Assembly (NCBI RefSeq): GCF_020687505.1
Contig: NZ_JAJEQT010000001.1
Length of the DNA: 64,000 nt
Origin: Coprococcus_C hominis
GTDB lineage: Bacteria; Bacillota; Clostridia; Lachnospirales; Lachnospiraceae
Reading direction: 5' to 3' (one strand)
Shown: positions 50,790 to 59,184 of the stretch, piece by piece
Layout of the letters: each line of letters opens with the position of its first letter
How positions within the stretch are numbered: the first letter of the stretch is position 1
Notes under the pieces: model-generated
Told to the model about the DNA's origin: nothing
What the model saw: only the letters and a program-made list of their open reading frames with translations
Database searches by the model: none
Position numbers and translations under genes: made by a program

Positions 50790-51575
50790 TCATTTTTTTC
50801 CTGTGCTTCGCTGTCGCAATACCTCGTATGCGATCACCGCGGTCGAAATCGCTGCATTTAACGACTCCACCTGTCCGCACATCGGAATCCGGATCAGATC
50901 ATCCGCTTTTGCGCTGATTTCATCGGACAGACCATTTCCTTCGTTTCCGATCAGAAATGCACAGCCACCGGTAAAATCTTTCTCATAGAAGGTTGCCCCA
51001 TCCAGATGCGCCCCATAAACCGGGATTCCACGTGTTTTCACGCGATCGATCGTCGCTGCCAGATCCTCGGCTACGGCAATTGGCATCCGGAAGATCGATC
51101 CCATCGTAGAACGGATCACCTTCGGGTTGTAGATGTCGACCGTATCTGCACTCAGGATAATACCCGTCACCCCAGCACCCTCTGCGGTTCGTATAATGGT
51201 ACCAAGATTTCCCGGGTCCTGCAGTCGTTCGATAATCAGAAGAAACGGTGCCGCATCACCTGCAAATAAATCATCCTCCGTTGTGGCTGTCTGATATACC
51301 TCCGCCAGAATTCCCTGCGGCGTGTTTGTATCCGACATACTCTGGAAAACCGAATCCCTGACAATTTCCACCTCTGCCGGTATCTGGTTGCAGATATCTG
51401 CGAATTTGTCTGTCATGCTTTCCGCCACATAAAGTGTCTTGACCGCATCTGCCGGAATCTCCCGCACCATGCGGATGCCCTCCACGATATAAAGTCCGGT
51501 CTCTTTGCGCCGGCTGGCGGATTTGATCAGCTTTTTTATTTCTTTGATTTTGTCGTTTGACGCTGACGTTATCAC
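50790..51575 (-). CDS. SpoU/TrmH-family RNA 2'-O-methyltransferase (RlmB-like)
   Basis: A 261-residue SPOUT methyltransferase. N-terminal substrate-binding domain (residues ~1-95) then the knot domain with motif 1 ERLQDPGNLGTIIRTAEGAG, motif 2 FLIGNEGNGLSDE and motif 3 IPMCGQVESLNAAISTAVIA. Probable target is a 2'-OH in 23S rRNA; the position cannot be told. The start is GTG overlapping the dnaE stop (GTGA), with GGAG eight bases upstream. Confidence 0.92.
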   Translation of the reverse strand: MITSASNDKIKEIKKLIKSASRRKETGLYIVEGIRMVREIPADAVKTLYVAESMTDKFADICNQIPAEVEIVRDSVFQSMSDTNTPQGILAEVYQTATTEDDLFAGDAAPFLLIIERLQDPGNLGTIIRTAEGAGVTGIILSADTVDIYNPKVIRSTMGSIFRMPIAVAEDLAATIDRVKTRGIPVYGAHLDGATFYEKDFTGGCAFLIGNEGNGLSDEISAKADDLIRIPMCGQVESLNAAISTAVIAYEVLRQRSTGKK

Positions 51576-54500
51576 GATTTTTCTCCGTTTCCTTTCTTAT
51601 CTAAGAGAATGACATTCGCCTCTCCATATGTCTGTTTCAATTTCTCTACCAGAGTCTCACTGGCATCGACCCGGTATAAATCCGGTAACTGCTTGAGCTT
51701 GATATTTTGCTCCTGTCCTTCTCCGGCTGGTTTGATCAGTACCTTCACGACCACCCGGCCCGGATACTGCCGGAGCGTCGCATAGAGTGCCTGCTCCTGC
51801 TGCATATAGGTCTCTAATTCTGTGAAGCGCAGCCACAGTTCCTTACCGGCTGCTATACGTTCCTGCCGTATCTCGTCGAAGGTTGTCATCTTTGAGAAGA
51901 GCAGCTTGCCGCCCCGCTCATCGACCGATGCATTTCCTTTGATCAGCACCTTCGCATCCTTCACAAACCGGTCTTTATTCTGCCGGTAATCTCTGGCGAA
52001 CACGACAACCTCAACCGAACCATACAGATCCTCCACAGTAAGGAATGCCATCTCATCGCCGTTTCGTGTTGTCTTCTTCGTAATCTCCGTGAGCAGACCG
52101 CCAATCGTGTAGCTGGATTTATCCACGACACATTCACGCTCTTCGAACTCCATCTCCGTTCCGGCATTCTCGTCCTCCTCGGTATCTGCCAGAAATGCCG
52201 TCGACTTCGCGGTTGTGTATTCTTCTATAATATCCAGATCATCCTCCAGCGGATGTCCACTGACATAGATACCCAGAATCTCCTTTTCCTTTGCAAGCAG
52301 CTCATCCTTCGGGTATTCCTCCACATCCGGATAGCGCACCTGAAATTCCGTCTTTTCTTCCTCTCCAAGGAAATCCATCAGCGACATCTGTCCACTCATG
52401 GCATTTTTCTTTTCTTTCGCCGTCTGCTCTAACACAGCCGGATACACCATCATCATCTGATGGCGGTTATAGCCGAAGCTGTCAAACGCTCCTGCTAAAA
52501 TAAAGCTCTCGATCGTCCGCTTGTTTGCTTCCTTCCCAGAAAGTCTCGTACAGAAATCCTCTAAGCTTGTAAATGGACCGTTCGCAACAACCTCCTGGTG
52601 CACGACTTCTGTCACACCGTCTCCGATACTTCTTAATCCTGACAAGCCAAACCGGATCGCATTTCCATCGACAAGGAAATCTCCGCTTCCTTTGTTGATA
52701 TCCGGCGGCAGGATTTTGATGCCAAGCGATTTACACGTCTGGATATAACTGCTCATCTTCTCCGTATTTTCACGGACAGACGAGATCAGCGCTGCCATGT
52801 ATTCAACCGGATAATAGATCTTTAAATATGCGGTCTGATATGCGACCACCGCATACACTGCCGCATGCGACTTGTTAAATGCATAGTTCGCAAAATCGAC
52901 CATATCGTCGAAGATTTTATTGGCGACGGATTCCTGGATACCGTTTTTGACACAGCCCGGCACGTTTAACTCCTCGTTACCATATACAAAATACTGCCGC
53001 TCTTTGTCCATGACGTCCGCTTTTTTCTTCGCCATCGCACGGCGTACCAGATCCGAACGTCCCATCGAATATCCGGCAAGCTCCATTACGATCTGCATAA
53101 CCTGCTCCTGATATACCATACATCCGTATGTTGATTTCAGGATCTTCTCCAGCTTCGGTGTATCATAGACGATACTTTCTGGATGCTCACGGTTCGCTAA
53201 GTACTTCGGAATGAAATCCATCGGTCCCGGACGATACAGCGAGATTCCGGCAATAATTTCATCCAGATTCTTCGGCTTCAACTGCTTCATGAAAGACTTC
53301 ATACCGGCACTTTCCAACTGGAACACGCCGTCGGTCTTTCCTTCTGATAACAGCTCATAGACTGCCGGATCACTCATATCCAATTCCGACATATTGAGCT
53401 TCACACCATGATTTTCTTCAATCCGGTCTAACGCGTCCTTGATGACAGTCAGATTCCGCAATGCCAGAAAGTCCATCTTCAAAAGCCCCAGCTCTTCCAC
53501 CGGGTCTTTCTCATACTGGCAGACAATACCACCATCCACGCTCCGTGCGAGCGGTACATATTCCTCGATTGGCTTCTGACCGATGATAACGCCTGCGGGA
53601 TGTACACCCGTATGCCGTTGCAGACCTTCGAGCTTCATTGCCATGTCAAGCAGCTTTGTTACATCCGGTTCATTCTCATACATTTCCTTCAGGTCTGGAC
53701 TTACTTTCAAAGCCACCGGAAGAGTGACATCTTTTACGCCCGGAACCTTGTTCGGAATTGCCTTTGCAACCTTATCACACAGACTATATGGAAGTGCCAT
53801 CGCACGACCGACGTCGCGCACACACATCTTTGCTGCCATCGTACCGAAAGTGACAATCTGGACAACCTTTTCCTTGCCGTATTTCTGTACGACGTAATCA
53901 ATGACTTCCTGTCTTCGGTTGACACAGAAATCAATATCAATATCTGGCATCGATACACGTTCCGGATTCAGGAATCGTTCAAACAGCAGATCGTACCGAA
54001 GCGGCTCGATATCCGTAATATACAGACAATAGGATACAATTGATCCGGCAGCAGAGCCTCTGCCCGGTCCAACCGGAATATCATGACTTTTCGCGTAATT
54101 GACAAAATCCCACACAATCAGGAAATAATCAACAAAGCCCATCTGTTTAATCATGTCAAGCTCATAATGCAGACGGTTCTTTACCTCATCTGTGACCTCT
54201 GGATACCGCTTTTTCGCGCCCTCCTCACAGAGCATCGTCAGATACGAGAAGGAATCATACCCCTCCGGCACATCGTATTTTGGAAGCTTCCGCTCACCAA
54301 ATACGATCTCGACATTACACATATCTGCGATCTTGTTCGTATTCTCCAATGCTTCCTTTGCATATGGGAACAGCGCCTCCATCTCCTCCGGAGATTTCAG
54401 ATAGAACTGTCCTTCCTCATAGCGCATACGATCTTCGTCATTGACCGTCTTTCCCGTCTGGATACAGAGCAGAATATCATGTGCCTCCCAGTCCTCTTTG

Positions 54501-55132
54501 TTGATATAATGGGAATCGTTCGTAACAACCATCGGGATGCCGGTTTCTTTGGACAACCGCATCACGCCCATATTGACGGTACGCTGATCCGGGATGCCAT
54601 GATCCTGCATCTCCAGATAATAATTGCCCTCGCCAAAGATCTTCAGATGACGCAATGCTGCTTCTTTTGCTTTCTCATACTGCTCCTGACGCAAGTCAGT
54701 CGCAACCTCACCAGCCAGGCATGCCGAAAGTGCAATGATACCCTCATGGTATTTCTCCAGCACCTCCATGTCCACACGCGGTTTATAATAATAGCCCTCC
54801 GTGTAGCCACGTGTCACGATCTTACAGAGGTTGTGGTATCCCTCGTTGTTTTTTGCAAGCAGAACGAGATGGTAATACCGGTTTTCTCCCTTTACCACCT
54901 CACGGTCAAACCTGGAACCCGGTGCCACATACACCTCACAGCCGATGATCGGCTTGATTCCATTTGCCTTACATGTCTTATAAAATTCGATCACGCCATA
55001 CATCGCACCGTGGTCTGTGATTGCCAGCGCATCCATGCCAAGTTCTTTCGCACGCGGAACCAGCTCCTTGATCTTTGCCGAGCCGTCCAACAGACTGTAC
55101 TGCGTATGCACATGTAAATGTGTAAATTTCAT
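51572..55132 (-). CDS. dnaE: DNA polymerase III alpha subunit DnaE
   Basis: An 1186-residue C-family polymerase. PHP domain at the N-terminus (HLHVHTQYSLLDG, AITDHGAMYG), palm with GPGRGSAAGSIVSYCL and MPDIDIDFCVNRRQEV holding catalytic Asp residues, fingers YGCMVYQEQVMQI, tandem helix-hairpin-helix and C-terminal OB domain (YTIGGLLTEITKKTTRNGDE). It lacks the exonuclease of PolC, so it is the error-prone or lagging-strand DnaE of Firmicutes. AGGAG precedes the ATG. Sits between the DUF5662 gene and the methyltransferase. Confidence 0.97.
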   Translation of the reverse strand: MKFTHLHVHTQYSLLDGSAKIKELVPRAKELGMDALAITDHGAMYGVIEFYKTCKANGIKPIIGCEVYVAPGSRFDREVVKGENRYYHLVLLAKNNEGYHNLCKIVTRGYTEGYYYKPRVDMEVLEKYHEGIIALSACLAGEVATDLRQEQYEKAKEAALRHLKIFGEGNYYLEMQDHGIPDQRTVNMGVMRLSKETGIPMVVTNDSHYINKEDWEAHDILLCIQTGKTVNDEDRMRYEEGQFYLKSPEEMEALFPYAKEALENTNKIADMCNVEIVFGERKLPKYDVPEGYDSFSYLTMLCEEGAKKRYPEVTDEVKNRLHYELDMIKQMGFVDYFLIVWDFVNYAKSHDIPVGPGRGSAAGSIVSYCLYITDIEPLRYDLLFERFLNPERVSMPDIDIDFCVNRRQEVIDYVVQKYGKEKVVQIVTFGTMAAKMCVRDVGRAMALPYSLCDKVAKAIPNKVPGVKDVTLPVALKVSPDLKEMYENEPDVTKLLDMAMKLEGLQRHTGVHPAGVIIGQKPIEEYVPLARSVDGGIVCQYEKDPVEELGLLKMDFLALRNLTVIKDALDRIEENHGVKLNMSELDMSDPAVYELLSEGKTDGVFQLESAGMKSFMKQLKPKNLDEIIAGISLYRPGPMDFIPKYLANREHPESIVYDTPKLEKILKSTYGCMVYQEQVMQIVMELAGYSMGRSDLVRRAMAKKKADVMDKERQYFVYGNEELNVPGCVKNGIQESVANKIFDDMVDFANYAFNKSHAAVYAVVAYQTAYLKIYYPVEYMAALISSVRENTEKMSSYIQTCKSLGIKILPPDINKGSGDFLVDGNAIRFGLSGLRSIGDGVTEVVHQEVVANGPFTSLEDFCTRLSGKEANKRTIESFILAGAFDSFGYNRHQMMMVYPAVLEQTAKEKKNAMSGQMSLMDFLGEEEKTEFQVRYPDVEEYPKDELLAKEKEILGIYVSGHPLEDDLDIIEEYTTAKSTAFLADTEEDENAGTEMEFEERECVVDKSSYTIGGLLTEITKKTTRNGDEMAFLTVEDLYGSVEVVVFARDYRQNKDRFVKDAKVLIKGNASVDERGGKLLFSKMTTFDEIRQERIAAGKELWLRFTELETYMQQEQALYATLRQYPGRVVVKVLIKPAGEGQEQNIKLKQLPDLYRVDASETLVEKLKQTYGEANVILLDKKGNGEKS

Positions 55133-55140
55133 CTTATCTC

Positions 55141-55758
55141 CTAGTAATCTTCTCCATACGGAAACAAATATTTCAAAAATGGCAGATACTTCGCAAGCTT
55201 CTTCCGACGCAGCGGAATCACCTCATAATTATGAATATAACGAAAGGTATAAGCCTCGCCCTTTCTCGCAAGCATATTCAGATACTTCTCCAGAAGCTTC
55301 GCGGAATCCGGATGCAGCAGACGTCTCGATCTGCCATTCATATAATAATCGAGTGGCTGCTTCTCATAATAATTTTCCTTGTTGTAAATCTTGCAGGCTG
55401 CCACACGGTCACAGAACATCTCAATCACATATTCCTTCGGCATCTTACAGCCAACCAGCAAATGTTTTGTATCGCTTCTGTCAACATTGTAATCCACCCA
55501 GTACTCCAGATGGTGTTTGTTTCTTCCCTTGTGGTGCAGCCACGAAGAGGTGTATCCCTTATCCTCACGCTCTGCATCGTTCGGGCTGCGGTTTCCCTGA
55601 TAGTATTTCGCGCCCATCGAAAACTCCGTCCATGAATATTTGGACAGGTCGTGCAACAGTCCCTGCTTATACAATCCAACCGCAAAGCAATGCCGCATCA
55701 CCATAATCTTATGTGCAGTAATCGTCTTTAAATGTTCCAGCCACTTCATTTTTAACAT
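55141..55758 (-). CDS. DUF5662-like HD-type protein
   Basis: A 205-residue protein resembling DUF5662. It begins WLEHLKTITAHKIMVMRHCF and has GLYKQGLLHDLSKYSWTEF, with H-D as in HD phosphohydrolases, followed by LHHKGRNKHHLEYWVDY, KEYVIEMFCDRVAACKIY and a basic C-terminus. A metal-dependent phosphohydrolase role is plausible but unproven. It lies between apbE and dnaE, eight bases from dnaE. Confidence 0.78.
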   Translation of the reverse strand: MLKMKWLEHLKTITAHKIMVMRHCFAVGLYKQGLLHDLSKYSWTEFSMGAKYYQGNRSPNDAEREDKGYTSSWLHHKGRNKHHLEYWVDYNVDRSDTKHLLVGCKMPKEYVIEMFCDRVAACKIYNKENYYEKQPLDYYMNGRSRRLLHPDSAKLLEKYLNMLARKGEAYTFRYIHNYEVIPLRRKKLAKYLPFLKYLFPYGEDY

Positions 55759-55776
55759 CTCTTTTCGCCTTCTATT

Positions 55777-56859
55777 TTATTTCTGTGCAGCCTGTGCCGC
55801 ATGATACTGTTCTTTCAGTCCATCCGTCACAGTCACCTGATTTTCTTTGTCAATAAATACTGCCTCTGCCTTGTACTTCTGCAACAACGGCAAAGACTTC
55901 TCATAGCCAAGCACATAGCATGCCGTCGACAATGCATCGCTGTACAAGCCATTTTGGCATACAACTGTCACCGAAGCAAGTCCTGACTCCGCCGGATATC
56001 CGGTTGTACGATTTAAAATATGATGATACCTCGTACCATCCTTCTCGATAAACTTTTCATAATCACCGGAGGTGGATACACAGGTGTTACTGTTCGAAGC
56101 AAATTCCAAATAACCGATCATATCCTCTGCGTCACCCTGCGGATCACGGATGCCTACCCGAAATGAACTGCCGTCCTTTTTTGCACCATACACAAGCACG
56201 CTTCCGCCGACACTGATCGTTCCGCCGCTTACTGCATCTTCTTTTAATATCTGTTCTGCAATATCCAGTGCGAATCCCTTGCCAACCGCGCCAAGATCTA
56301 ACACCATATCGGACTTGTCGATCGTCACCGTCTGCGATTCACCAATCGTCACTGCCTCATAGCCTGTCTTTTCAAGCACAGTCTTAATCTCTGTGTCAGT
56401 TGGAACCCGGAAATCTTTCTCCGTCGCCGACTCGATATTCCAGAGATTCGCCAGTGGACGGATCGTAATATCCAGTGCGCCCTGGCTGTCCCGGCATATG
56501 TTATACGCCTGCGTCAGCGCCAGATACAAGGTATCCGAAACCTCTGCCGCTTCTCCCGCTGTGTATGTGTGGTTCAGCTTATATAAGGCACTGCCCTCCT
56601 GCCGCCATGATATCTCCTGCTCATCTAAGTCTTTGATTGCCTGTTCAATCTTTGCATACTCCGTATCCTGTGTCCCATACAGACTGACCGACACTGATGT
56701 TCCCATCGCGAAGCTGTACGTCGTCTGTCCATCGGCAGGCTGCCTGTCCTTTGATGTATCCTCCCGTGCATTCCCCCACTGGTACAGTACGATCAAAAGT
56801 CCTGCAACTACAAGCATGCCGACCGCAATCACTATTTTTCTACCAATTCCCTGCTGCAT
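55777..56859 (-). CDS. apbE: FAD:protein FMN transferase ApbE
   Basis: A 360-residue membrane-anchored enzyme that attaches FMN to Thr residues of Rnf/Nqr-type subunits or other extracytoplasmic flavoproteins. One N-terminal membrane segment (residues ~8-26), then FAMGTSVSVSLYGT, LDITIRPLANLWNIES, DLGAVGKGFALDIAEQIL, SVGGSVLVYG and DGTRYHHILNRTTGYPAESG. The ATG is two bases from the preceding stop. No flavoprotein target gene is in the window. Confidence 0.94.
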   Translation of the reverse strand: MQQGIGRKIVIAVGMLVVAGLLIVLYQWGNAREDTSKDRQPADGQTTYSFAMGTSVSVSLYGTQDTEYAKIEQAIKDLDEQEISWRQEGSALYKLNHTYTAGEAAEVSDTLYLALTQAYNICRDSQGALDITIRPLANLWNIESATEKDFRVPTDTEIKTVLEKTGYEAVTIGESQTVTIDKSDMVLDLGAVGKGFALDIAEQILKEDAVSGGTISVGGSVLVYGAKKDGSSFRVGIRDPQGDAEDMIGYLEFASNSNTCVSTSGDYEKFIEKDGTRYHHILNRTTGYPAESGLASVTVVCQNGLYSDALSTACYVLGYEKSLPLLQKYKAEAVFIDKENQVTVTDGLKEQYHAAQAAQK

Positions 56860-56860
56860 A

Positions 56861-57112
56861 TCAATGATGATATCCTTCCATTCGTTTTGTATATTCGTCG
56901 AGCTGCTCTTTTAATTTCTTATATTCCTTTTCCTTTAGCTCCCCGGCTGCCTGATATTCAGCCAGCTTTACCTCCGCCTGCTTCCGCGCAGAAATCGCCA
57001 GATCCTTGTAGTTGTTCTCCAGATTGATCTGCACTTCATGAAACAGTGCTTCTATCTCTTTTTTTGCCTGACTCGTTTTCCCAAATAACAAAACCTTCAC
57101 TTCCTTTTTCAT
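56861..57112 (-). CDS. Small coiled-coil protein of unknown function
   Basis: An 83-residue charged, helical protein (KKEIEALFHEVQINLENNYK, KLAEYQAAGELKEKEYKKLK, EQLDEYTKRMEGYHH) with coiled-coil character and no membrane segment. I do not recognise it. ATG 57112 is preferred to ATG 57139, which would leave almost no leader behind the promoter. It is the first gene of a transcript running through apbE, DUF5662, dnaE and the methyltransferase. Confidence 0.6.
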   Translation of the reverse strand: MKKEVKVLLFGKTSQAKKEIEALFHEVQINLENNYKDLAISARKQAEVKLAEYQAAGELKEKEYKKLKEQLDEYTKRMEGYHH

Positions 57113-57150
57113 GGAAATTCTCAAAACATTTGTTCGCATAATTATATTTT

Positions 57151-57179
57151 AGTATACCATTTTTTCGTGCTTATTTCAA
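57151..57179 (-). promoter_or_regulatory. Promoter of the coiled-coil-apbE-dnaE unit
   Basis: Minus strand: -35 TTGAAA at 57179-57174, 17-base spacer, -10 TATACT at 57156-57151. Its -35 is one arm of the dyad TTTCAAT-GTATG-ATTGAAA at 57174-57192. Confidence 0.72.
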
Positions 57180-57186
57180 TGTATGA

Positions 57187-57215
57187 TTGAAAGTCCTCCC
57201 GCTTTTTGATAAAAT
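57187..57215 (+). promoter_or_regulatory. Promoter of the ABC-F gene
   Basis: -35 TTGAAA at 57187-57192, 17-base spacer, -10 TAAAAT at 57210-57215. Back to back with the divergent promoter; the two -35 boxes are seven bases apart. Confidence 0.75.
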
Positions 57216-57257
57216 GCACTGGTAGAATTTGTTCGAAACACGCAGGAGGAATTTATC

Positions 57258-59183
57258 ATGCTGTTAGCATGCCAGAATATATCAAAAGCATTCGGCACAA
57301 AGGAAGTTTTGAAGGATATCAACTTCCATGTCAACGAGAAAGAAAAGATCGCCATTGTCGGTATCAACGGCTCTGGAAAAACGACGCTCCTAAAGATTAT
57401 CATGGGCGAAGAATCCGCCGACAGCGGACAGGTCGTGATTGCCAAGGATACCACGATTGGGTATCTGTCCCAGCATCAGGATATCTCCTTTGACAACACG
57501 ATCTATGGCGAAATGCTTGCAACCAAACAGTACATCCTTGATTTAGAGGCGAATATCCGCCGTTTAGAACAGGATATGAAGCATGCAGAAGGCGAAGAAT
57601 TAGAGAAGATCTTAGAGACCTACAACCGCCTGAGCAGCAAATACGACCGCGACAATGGGTATTCTTATGAGAGTGAGATTACAGGCGTTTTAAAAGGACT
57701 CGGTTTTGGTCCGGAGGACTATGACCGCCATATCAATACATTATCCGGTGGTCAGAAGATGCGAATCGCACTGGGACGTCTGCTTCTGACACGCCCGGAC
57801 ATCATCATCCTCGATGAGCCGACAAACCATCTGGACATGCCAAGTATTTCATGGCTCGAGTCTTTCCTGTCCTCTTATCCTGGTAGTGTGATCGTGGTCA
57901 GCCATGACCGCTATTTCATTGATCGGATTGCAACGCAGATCGTAGAAATCGACAACAAAAAGGCAACCGTCTACCACGGAAACTACACCTACTTTGCATC
58001 CAAGCGCGCAGAGATCCGTGCCAATATGATGAAGGCCTACTTAAACCAGCAGCAGGAAATCAAGCATCAGGAAGCTGTCATCACGAAACTCAAGCAATTT
58101 AACCGTGAGAAGTCCATCAAACGTGCGGAAAGCCGTGAAAAGATGTTAGATAAGATTGAAGTCTTAGACAAGCCGACCGAGGTTGCCTCCGAGATGCGGC
58201 TCACCTTAGAGCCATCTGTGGAAAGCGGGAATGACGTCTTAACCGTCACGCATCTGGCGAAATCTTTCGGCACAAACTGTCTGTTCCAAGATCTTGACTT
58301 TGATATCAAGCGCGGCGAAAAGGTCGCCCTAATTGGCGGAAACGGAACTGGAAAGACCACGATCTTAAAGATGGTCAATCATCTTGTACCGAAGGACGCC
58401 GGAACGATTGCCCTTGGCTCGCGCGTACATATCGGCTATTACGACCAGGAGCATCAGGTACTCTCCCTGCATAAGACGATCTTCGAGGAGATCAGCGATG
58501 CCTACCCTGATCTGACCAACACAAAAATCCGAAATGTACTGGCAGCCTTTTTATTTACCGGAGACGACGTATTTAAGAAGATTGAAGATTTAAGCGGCGG
58601 CGAGCGTGGACGTGTGTCCCTTGCCAAGCTCATGCTCTCCCCTGCCAATTTCTTAATCCTAGATGAGCCGACAAACCATCTGGATATCCAGTCCAAGGGT
58701 ATCTTGGAGGATGCAATCCGCAGCTATACCGGAACCGTATTTGTTGTCAGTCATGACCGTTATTTCATCAACCGGATTGCAACCCGGATTCTGGAATTAA
58801 AGGACGAACAGCTTTACAGCTTTATCGGAAATTACGATTATTACGAAAGTCACAAGGATCAGGTGTACGAGGCGGCTGCACCGAAACAGACGGATACTTC
58901 CGCAGACACCGCAACAGCACCTTCTGCCACTCCTTCCGGCAAAGATGATTACAAAAAGCAGAAGGAAGAACAGGCACGACTTCGTAAGAAAGAAAACGAT
59001 ATCAAAAAAACAGAACAAAAAATTGAAGAAACAGAGGCAGCGATTGCGCAGATTGACGAGGAATTCTTAAATCCTGAATACGCAACAAACTCTGCCAAAC
59101 TCGGCGAGCTATCAAAAAAGCGCGAAGAGCTGGAAGAAACGCTCTCCGCACTTTACGAGACATGGGAAACCCTGCTCGCTTAA
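57258..59183 (+). CDS. ABC-F family ATPase (Uup/YdiF-like)
   Basis: A 641-residue protein with two ABC domains and no membrane region. Walker A GINGSGKTT and GGNGTGKTT, signatures LSGGQKMRIALGRLL and LSGGERGRVSLAKLM, Walker B LDEPTNHLD in both, and the interdomain P-site linker at ~250-320 (FNREKSIKRAESREKMLDKI). The C-terminus is a charged coiled coil (~545-641) as in Uup/YdiF. ABC-F proteins act on ribosomes (translation factor or antibiotic protection); with short linker and C-tail a housekeeping Uup/YdiF role is likelier. GGAGG precedes the ATG. Confidence 0.93.
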   Translation: MLLACQNISKAFGTKEVLKDINFHVNEKEKIAIVGINGSGKTTLLKIIMGEESADSGQVVIAKDTTIGYLSQHQDISFDNTIYGEMLATKQYILDLEANIRRLEQDMKHAEGEELEKILETYNRLSSKYDRDNGYSYESEITGVLKGLGFGPEDYDRHINTLSGGQKMRIALGRLLLTRPDIIILDEPTNHLDMPSISWLESFLSSYPGSVIVVSHDRYFIDRIATQIVEIDNKKATVYHGNYTYFASKRAEIRANMMKAYLNQQQEIKHQEAVITKLKQFNREKSIKRAESREKMLDKIEVLDKPTEVASEMRLTLEPSVESGNDVLTVTHLAKSFGTNCLFQDLDFDIKRGEKVALIGGNGTGKTTILKMVNHLVPKDAGTIALGSRVHIGYYDQEHQVLSLHKTIFEEISDAYPDLTNTKIRNVLAAFLFTGDDVFKKIEDLSGGERGRVSLAKLMLSPANFLILDEPTNHLDIQSKGILEDAIRSYTGTVFVVSHDRYFINRIATRILELKDEQLYSFIGNYDYYESHKDQVYEAAAPKQTDTSADTATAPSATPSGKDDYKKQKEEQARLRKKENDIKKTEQKIEETEAAIAQIDEEFLNPEYATNSAKLGELSKKREELEETLSALYETWETLLA

Positions 59184-59184
59184 G

